From contig NZ_BDUF01000007.1 of assembly GCF_002335525.1 (NCBI RefSeq), forward strand, positions 33,751 to 97,750: a stretch of DNA of 64,000 bases. Reading direction: 5' to 3'. Position 1 is the first letter of the stretch; each line of letters starts with the position of its first letter. The notes below the pieces were generated by a model that saw nothing but the letters and a program-made list of their open reading frames with translations, did no database searches and was not told where the DNA came from. This DNA comes from Effusibacillus lacus. GTDB taxonomy: Bacteria > Bacillota > Bacilli > Tumebacillales > Effusibacillaceae. Of the stretch, positions 59,407 through 64,000 are shown one piece after another. Both the position numbers and the translations under genes were made by a program.

Positions 59407-60519
59407 TCAAGTACGATCGATACTGCCTCCCATTACCCTGTATACAACCGCTTTTTCCTGCATCAGTTCTTGCAATCCATAGGTCATCGTGGTTGTGATC
59501 AGGGTCTGAACCCGTTCCCCCATACTCTCAAGCAAGTGCAATTGTCTCATCTCGTCCAACTCTGACAGCACATCATCCAGCAGCAAAACCGGATATTCTC
59601 CCACTTCATGTCTGATCAGTTCGATCTCTGCAAGTTTCATCGATAGGGCGGCTGTGCGCTGCTGTCCCTGGGATCCGAATGTATGCACATTCTGTTGATT
59701 GATTTGCACCTCAATGTCATCACGGTGCGGGCCTACCGAAGTGGAACCTCTCCGAAAATCATCTTTCTGGCGGGAGAGTAACTGTTCCCGGAAAAAATCG
59801 GCCAACGAACCACTGCAGTTCTCGTTTTCCAGTAAGGAACTTTTGTATTGAAGCGTCAACTCTTCCCGCCCGGAAGTGATTCGTTGGTGAATGTCAGCAG
59901 AAAATTGCTGAATCTTCTCTACAAATTCAAGTCTTTTGCGGATAATCTTTGCGCCATACTCAACCAATTGCTCATCCCATACGGAAAGCGTTCCGACCAG
60001 CCCTGCATCCATCCGTTCACTGTCTTTCAGGATATTGTTTCTTTGCTGCAGAACTTTCTGATACTGAGCCAGGTTATACAAGTATTGAGGGCTCATTTGT
60101 CCCAACTCCATGTCCAGAAACCTTCTTCTGGCCTGCGGAGCCCCTTTTACCAGCATAAGATCTTCTGGTGCAAACAATACCACATTCAGGTGACCAATGA
60201 AATCGCTCATTTTGCGTTTCTCAAGACCGTTGACACGAACTTTCTTGCCCCGCGGCAGAATCTTCAGGTCAAGAGAGTAGTTGCGTTGGTTTCTTTCCAC
60301 AACACCGGAAACCGAAGCGAAATCAGCTCCCCAGCGGATCATTTCCGAATCCCGGCCGGCCCTGTGCGACTTGGCAAGGGCCAGCATCAGAATACTTTCC
60401 AATACGTTCGTCTTTCCCTGCGCGTTTTGCCCCACAAAGATCGTCACCTGTGGGGACAGTTGAAGAGAAAGCGATTCATAATTGCGAAAATCTTTTAATT
60501 CCAAGCTTTGAAGTATCAT
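59407..60519 (-). CDS. recF: DNA replication and repair protein RecF
   Basis: The 370 aa SMC-like ATPase has the P-loop FVGQNAQGKTNVLE near 30-43, SVGPHRDDIEV-type signature region (STSVGPHRDD) and Walker B LLLDDVLSELD near 318. It helps RecOR load RecA at gaps. Its ATG overlaps the yaaA TGA (ATGA), so it is co-translated. Confidence 0.97.
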   Translation of the reverse strand: MILQSLELKDFRNYESLSLQLSPQVTIFVGQNAQGKTNVLESILMLALAKSHRAGRDSEMIRWGADFASVSGVVERNQRNYSLDLKILPRGKKVRVNGLEKRKMSDFIGHLNVVLFAPEDLMLVKGAPQARRRFLDMELGQMSPQYLYNLAQYQKVLQQRNNILKDSERMDAGLVGTLSVWDEQLVEYGAKIIRKRLEFVEKIQQFSADIHQRITSGREELTLQYKSSLLENENCSGSLADFFREQLLSRQKDDFRRGSTSVGPHRDDIEVQINQQNVHTFGSQGQQRTAALSMKLAEIELIRHEVGEYPVLLLDDVLSELDEMRQLHLLESMGERVQTLITTTMTYGLQELMQEKAVVYRVMGGSIDRT

Positions 60520-60743
60520 GCCTGTCCAATACCCTTGATCACCATCGGCTCGAAGCCTTCTATTTCAATCCGGTCGCCGGGACGGAGTTTGCGTCCGCGG
60601 CGGTTCTCCGGTTCGCCGTTGACAAGAATGCGTTCTTCCCGCAAGAACACCTTCACTTCCCCGCCGGAGCCGACGATATCCGCGTATTTAAGCAATTGCC
60701 CCAGGGTGATTTCATCAGAGGTTACTTCCACTTCCCTCGTCAA
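60516..60743 (-). CDS. yaaA: S4 domain protein YaaA
   Basis: The 75 aa protein is a lone S4 RNA-binding domain: TLGQLLKYADIVGSGGEVK, ILVNGEPENRRGRKLRPGDR. The family sits between dnaN and recF; its partner is likely rRNA. I chose the TTG at 60743, 8 bases after GGGGGG; a TTG two codons earlier is only 2 bases from it. Stop and recF start overlap. Confidence 0.92.
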   Translation of the reverse strand: MTREVEVTSDEITLGQLLKYADIVGSGGEVKVFLREERILVNGEPENRRGRKLRPGDRIEIEGFEPMVIKGIGQA

Positions 60744-60763
60744 ATTCAATGCCCCCCACAGGA

Positions 60764-61900
60764 TTAATAGATTCTTACAGGCAAAATCAAATGGATATAG
60801 TCCGGATTATCGGATTGTTTGATCAGGAAAGGGCTCATGGAACCGGTGAATTCCACGGTAATCGACTCGCTTTCCACTACCCGCAAAGCGTCAATCAGAT
60901 ATTTGGCGTTAAAGGCAATCAGTAATTCTTCTCCCTGAAAATCGGCGAAATGGATTGACTCGGTCACTTTGCCCACATCTGCGGAATTGGAGGAGATCTC
61001 CGACTGACCCGCTCTGATGTTCAAGCGCACCACATTATTGTCATTGTCCCGGGCAATTAGCGCTGCCCGGTCCACCGCATCAAGCAGTTCTTTGGTCCCA
61101 ACCTGGATCCGCGTCTTGAAACTGGTTGGAATGATGCGGGAAGTGTCCGGATACTGACCGTCAATCAAACGGGAATAAAACTGAGTATTTTCAAATTTGA
61201 ACATGATCTGGTTATCCGCAATCACAACATCGACCAGACTGTCATTGTCCGGCAGCAGGCGTCCCAATTCGGACAGGCTTTTACCCGGGATAATCACATT
61301 GGAAAAAGCAAGTTCTGCTGGCGCTTCCACATTCACTATGCGCTGGGCCAAACGATGGCTGTCTGTTGCCACAAACCGGAGACGGCCTTCCTGCAGAACC
61401 GCCACAACACCTGTCAGCACAGGCCGAATTTCTTCCGAAGATACGGCAGGCACCGTTTGCCGGATCATATCTTTCAGCACAATGGCGGGAATGCCAAAGG
61501 TTTGGCTGCCTGAAACCTGCGGCAGTTTGGGGAACTCTTCCGCATGCAAACCATGCAGATTAAACTCGGAGGATCCGGAGCGGATGATGGTCAGGTAGTT
61601 CTGTTTCACTTCCAGCTCCACTTCAGATTGGGGCAATTTACGCACGATTTCAGACAGATAACGTGCAGAAAGCACGATGGCCCCTTCTTCCATAATTTGC
61701 ACAATCTGCTGATTCTCTATGTGCGCGGGCAGACCGGTTTCAATGCCTGTCTCCAAATCGGTAGCGGTCAATTTCAACGTATCTCTTTCCGCTGACAGTT
61801 TGATTCCCGACAAAACAGGAATTGTCGTTTTTGTGGATACAGACCGTTGCACATTTTGAATCGCAGCCAGAAGTGCGCTTCTATCGATTGAAACTTTCAC
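60764..61900 (-). CDS. dnaN: DNA polymerase III beta sliding clamp
   Basis: The 378 aa clamp begins MKVSIDRSALLAAIQNVQRS and has three clamp folds: KLPQSEVELEV near 90, FVATDSHRLAQR near 177 in the middle domain and SPFLIKQSDNPDYIHLILPVR at the C-terminus, where partners bind. A GTG start with GAGGAGG upstream. Second gene of the origin operon. Confidence 0.98.
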   Translation of the reverse strand: MKVSIDRSALLAAIQNVQRSVSTKTTIPVLSGIKLSAERDTLKLTATDLETGIETGLPAHIENQQIVQIMEEGAIVLSARYLSEIVRKLPQSEVELEVKQNYLTIIRSGSSEFNLHGLHAEEFPKLPQVSGSQTFGIPAIVLKDMIRQTVPAVSSEEIRPVLTGVVAVLQEGRLRFVATDSHRLAQRIVNVEAPAELAFSNVIIPGKSLSELGRLLPDNDSLVDVVIADNQIMFKFENTQFYSRLIDGQYPDTSRIIPTSFKTRIQVGTKELLDAVDRAALIARDNDNNVVRLNIRAGQSEISSNSADVGKVTESIHFADFQGEELLIAFNAKYLIDALRVVESESITVEFTGSMSPFLIKQSDNPDYIHLILPVRIY

Positions 61901-61924
61901 AAGAAATCCTCCTCGTTGTGGGCA

Positions 61925-62095
61925 TAAAGATCGAATCGGTTACATATCTATAATTATTTGGAGATTGATTATTAAAACCGTAATAGTAGTAATAAAGATT
62001 GTGGATTTGTGGATAACCCTTGTGGATTCAAATTTTGTCTGATTTTGTCGATGTGGGCAATTTGTAGATAAGAATTGTGGTCTATCCACAGATTC
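61925..62095. other. oriC: oriC, dnaA-dnaN part with unwinding element
   Basis: AT-rich segment followed by five triplets TAA-TAG-TAG-TAA-TAA (61981-61995), the DnaA-trio pattern. Then come DnaA boxes TGTGGATTT (62000-62008), TGTGGATAA (62008-62016), TGTGGATTC (62021) and CTATCCACA (62082-62090). This is where the duplex should open. Confidence 0.8.
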
Positions 62096-62101
62096 CAGCC
62101 T

Positions 62102-63460
62102 TTATACTCGAATCTTTTCTTTAAGTGATTCCAGGGTTTGCCGCAAGCTAAAATTGTTCTCCAATTCCCTGGTAATTTTCTCGTGGGCGTGGATAACGGT
62201 AGTGTGATCCCGCCCACCGAATTCGTCTCCGATCTTTGGCAGGGAAAAATCGGTCAGTTCCCGAGCCAGATACATAGCAATCTGACGGGGAAATGCCACG
62301 GCCTTGGTCCGTTTCTTCGCCTTAAAATCCTCAATTTTAAGATTAAAATGCTCTCCGACAACCTTTTGAATCTCATGAATTGTAATTGTTTTTGGACGGT
62401 TGTCCGATATAATGTCTTTCAGCGCTTCCGCCGCAAGATCCGCCGTCAAATCGTTGTTGATCAGGGAAGAATAGGCCACTACCCGGATCAGGGCGCCTTC
62501 CAGTTCACGTATGTTCGTATCGATCTTATTCGCGATATACATAAGAACATCGTTCGGGATGTTAAGGCCGTCAGCTTTCGCTTTCTTTTGAAGAATCGCC
62601 ACACGGGTCTCAAGATCAGGAGGCTGAATGTCGGTGATCAATCCCCATTCAAACCGGGATCGGAGCCTGTCCTCCAAAGTTGGAATCTCTTTGGGCGGCC
62701 GGTCGCTGGATATGATGATTTGTTTGCTTTCCTCATGCAGCGTATTGAATGTGTGGAAGAATTCTTCCTGTGTCTGCTCCTTGCCGGCCAGAAACTGGAT
62801 GTCGTCGATCAGCAACACATCGATATTCCTGTACTTGTTGCGAAAATCTTCCGTCCGGTTATACTGAATCGAATTAATAAACTCATTGGTAAATTTCTCG
62901 GAGGAGATGTACATAACCTTGGCAGCAGGGTTGTGTTCCAATACATAATGGCCGATAGCGTGCATCAGGTGGGTTTTGCCGAGACCTACGCCACCGTAGA
63001 TAAAGAAGGGATTATAGGCCTTGGCCGGTGCTTCAGCCACTGCCAATGCGGCTGCATGGGCGAACCGGTTGCCGGCTCCGATTACGAATGTCTCAAAGGT
63101 GTATTTGGGATTCAACGCAGATGGTATGTACTCGTCAGTCAATTCCCTGTCCACACGTCCCAGCTGGTCTTTTCCCCGACGGGATTCTTTTGTTTCAAAC
63201 TGCTCGTCCGATATTTGTGGAATCACAAACCGAACGTTCATATCGGTCATTGTGAGAGATCCCAAGGTCTCCCGAATGATTCCCAAATACCTGGATTCAA
63301 GCCAATCTCGTGCAAAATCGTTAGGGACACTGACAACCAGCGTATTGCCTTCCAGCGATAGCGGCTTGGTTGACTTGAACCAGGTTTCAAAACTGGGTTT
63401 GGACAGAGTTTGTTCCAACATTGTCAGAGTTCGTTGCCAAAGTTCGCCGGCCCGATCCAT
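62102..63460 (-). CDS. dnaA: Chromosomal replication initiator protein DnaA
   Basis: The 452 aa initiator has domain I (1-85), a linker, the AAA+ domain with Walker [14 protein letters not shown] near 155 and Walker [12 protein letters not shown] near 215. Domain IV carries the DnaA-box signature [15 protein letters not shown] near 415. It binds the boxes flanking its own gene. ATG with GGAGGTAG upstream at 12-base spacing, rather long. Confidence 0.98.
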   Translation of the reverse strand: MDRAGELWQRTLTMLEQTLSKPSFETWFKSTKPLSLEGNTLVVSVPNDFARDWLESRYLGIIRETLGSLTMTDMNVRFVIPQISDEQFETKESRRGKDQLGRVDRELTDEYIPSALNPKYTFETFVIGAGNRFAHAAALAVAEAPAKAYNPFFIYGGVGLGKTHLMHAIGHYVLEHNPAAKVMYISSEKFTNEFINSIQYNRTEDFRNKYRNIDVLLIDDIQFLAGKEQTQEEFFHTFNTLHEESKQIIISSDRPPKEIPTLEDRLRSRFEWGLITDIQPPDLETRVAILQKKAKADGLNIPNDVLMYIANKIDTNIRELEGALIRVVAYSSLINNDLTADLAAEALKDIISDNRPKTITIHEIQKVVGEHFNLKIEDFKAKKRTKAVAFPRQIAMYLARELTDFSLPKIGDEFGGRDHTTVIHAHEKITRELENNFSLRQTLESLKEKIRV

Positions 63461-63551
63461 GGGTAATGCCTACCTCCTACATATAAAACCGTAACGGATT
63501 GGAAAAAGAAGAAAAAAAAATCCACGGATTAAGTTCTCGTGAGCATAGAAC

Positions 63552-63876
63552 TGTGGATAAACGAATAACGAACGACGTCATGAAATTCGTGGATTGTTAT
63601 GGGAGTTGTAGATTCCTATTGAGGAAATGTGAACAAAGAAGTTCCTTTTGAGGATAAGTATTCACAATGTTATCCACAAGTTGTGGACAATCTTGGGTAA
63701 AACTAAAGTTATCCACTTCGATGACAAATCCATGATACAAAAATTATGCCTTGACTGCAATGGTTTTTTCCAACTTATCCACAAACTTCTCAATATTCAA
63801 TGACAGAAACGCACAAGGGTGTGGATTGTGGATAAGGTGTGACGTATTTTGTCGAAACAAGTGGATAAATGACGAA
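63552..63876. other. oriC: oriC, upstream DnaA-box cluster
   Basis: Exact DnaA boxes: TGTGGATAA (63552-63560), TTATCCACA (63670-63678), TTATCCACA (63775-63783) and TGTGGATAA (63827-63835). One-mismatch boxes: TGTGGACAA (63682-63690), TTATCCACT (63709-63717) and AGTGGATAA (63860-63868). The 540 bases from dnaA to the window end hold no gene. With the dnaA-dnaN cluster this is the bipartite origin typical of Bacilli. Confidence 0.9.
63840..63876 (+). promoter_or_regulatory. Phased Spo0A-type boxes in oriC
   Basis: TGACGTA (63840, one mismatch), TGTCGAA (63850, in TTTTGTCGAAA) and TGACGAA (63870) start 10 and 20 bp apart on one strand, with DnaA box AGTGGATAA (63860-63868) between the last two. 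Spo0A is known to bind oriC in B. subtilis; binding here is inferred. Confidence 0.5.
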
Positions 63877-63893
63877 TCAGGAATCAATTACAC

Positions 63894-63911
63894 ACAGGTT
63901 TTTCAACCTGT
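63894..63911. repeat. Palindrome near oriC
   Basis: ACAGGTT-TTTC-AACCTGT, a 7-bp perfect inverted repeat just outside the DnaA boxes. No known site is recognised. Confidence 0.5.
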
Positions 63912-63922
63912 CAAGATTCAGT

Positions 63923-63958
63923 GAAAATGTCACCTTAACTGTTCTATGAAAATGTCAC
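63923..63958 (+). repeat. Direct repeat GAAAATGTCAC
   Basis: Two identical 11-bp copies (63923-63933 and 63948-63958), 25 bp start to start, in the gene-free flank of oriC. Their role is unknown. A CCCCTCG/CGAAGGGG hairpin at about 63970-63992 follows. Confidence 0.5.
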
Positions 63959-64000
63959 TTTTTAGTTCCCCCCTCGTTTCATACGAAGGGGTTTCAAGAA

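Noticed and set aside
62138..63361. 407-codon plus-strand open frame
   Set aside because: Antisense shadow of dnaA.

Overview
The window is the left side of a chromosomal replication origin from an endospore-forming member of the Firmicutes. It carries oriC with dnaA and dnaN at the right edge, then yaaA, recF, remB, gyrB, gyrA, guaB, dacA, pdxST, serS, dnaX, recR, tmk, holB, metS, rsmA, yabG, veg, sspF, ispE, purR, spoVG, glmU, prs, rplY, pth, fin and mfd. This follows the Bacillus subtilis gene order closely, in reverse orientation. Sporulation genes (spoVG, sspF, yabG, bofA, csfB/gin, fin), a veg gene with tandem promoters, about 50% GC and many TTG/GTG starts suggest a Bacilli lineage outside Bacillus proper. 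An Alicyclobacillaceae-type organism (Tumebacillus/Effusibacillus-like) is my guess; no marker here proves it.

Layout from right to left, the direction of fork movement. (i) 61.9-64 kb: bipartite oriC, with DnaA-box clusters upstream of dnaA and between dnaA and dnaN, DnaA-trio-like repeats and Spo0A-type boxes. (ii) 54.5-61.9 kb: dnaN-yaaA-recF-remB and gyrB-gyrA. (iii) 51.6-54.4 kb: a head-on operon of yaaC, a polyprenyl diphosphate synthase and a UbiA prenyltransferase, where B. subtilis has an rRNA operon. (iv) 45-51.5 kb: guaB-dacA-small membrane protein-pdxS-pdxT and T-box-controlled serS. (v) 40-45 kb: tRNA-Ser, an interrupted tRNA-Ser 3' copy, tRNA-Arg, tadA, SRP RNA, dnaX-ebfC-recR-yaaL. 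(vi) 36-40 kb: a two-polypeptide 2-oxoacid:ferredoxin oxidoreductase, bofA and csfB. (vii) 32.9-36 kb: divergent decarboxylase (yaaO) and ACT-domain malic enzyme genes sharing one operator-like palindrome. (viii) 22.5-32.9 kb: tmk-yaaQ-yaaR-holB-ricT-yabA, a deleted MFS gene, yabB-like methyltransferase, rsmI, abrB, metS, tatD, rnmV, rsmA. (ix) 18-22.3 kb: an accessory block (DHH phosphoesterase, psd, zinc-ribbon protein, IS91-family transposase, YkuK) between rsmA and yabG. (x) 0-18 kb: yabG, veg, sspF, a cyanophycinase/cyanophycin synthetase pair, ispE, a nucleotidyltransferase, purR, ridA, spoVG, glmU, prs, rplY, a SigH-like sigma factor, pth, fin, mfd and a PrsA-type lipoprotein cut by the window edge.

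Most genes lie on the minus strand, co-directional with the fork. The plus-strand exceptions (abrB, malic enzyme, psd, the prenyl operon and a small Cys-rich ORF) are mostly regulatory or accessory.

The best candidates for something not yet described are: the yaaC-polyprenyl synthase-UbiA operon; a terminator-like hairpin that buries the rplY ribosome binding site; the interrupted tRNA-Ser T-arm copy; the phased Spo0A-type boxes at oriC, abrB and the sigma gene; and the shared palindrome between the yaaO and malic enzyme promoters.
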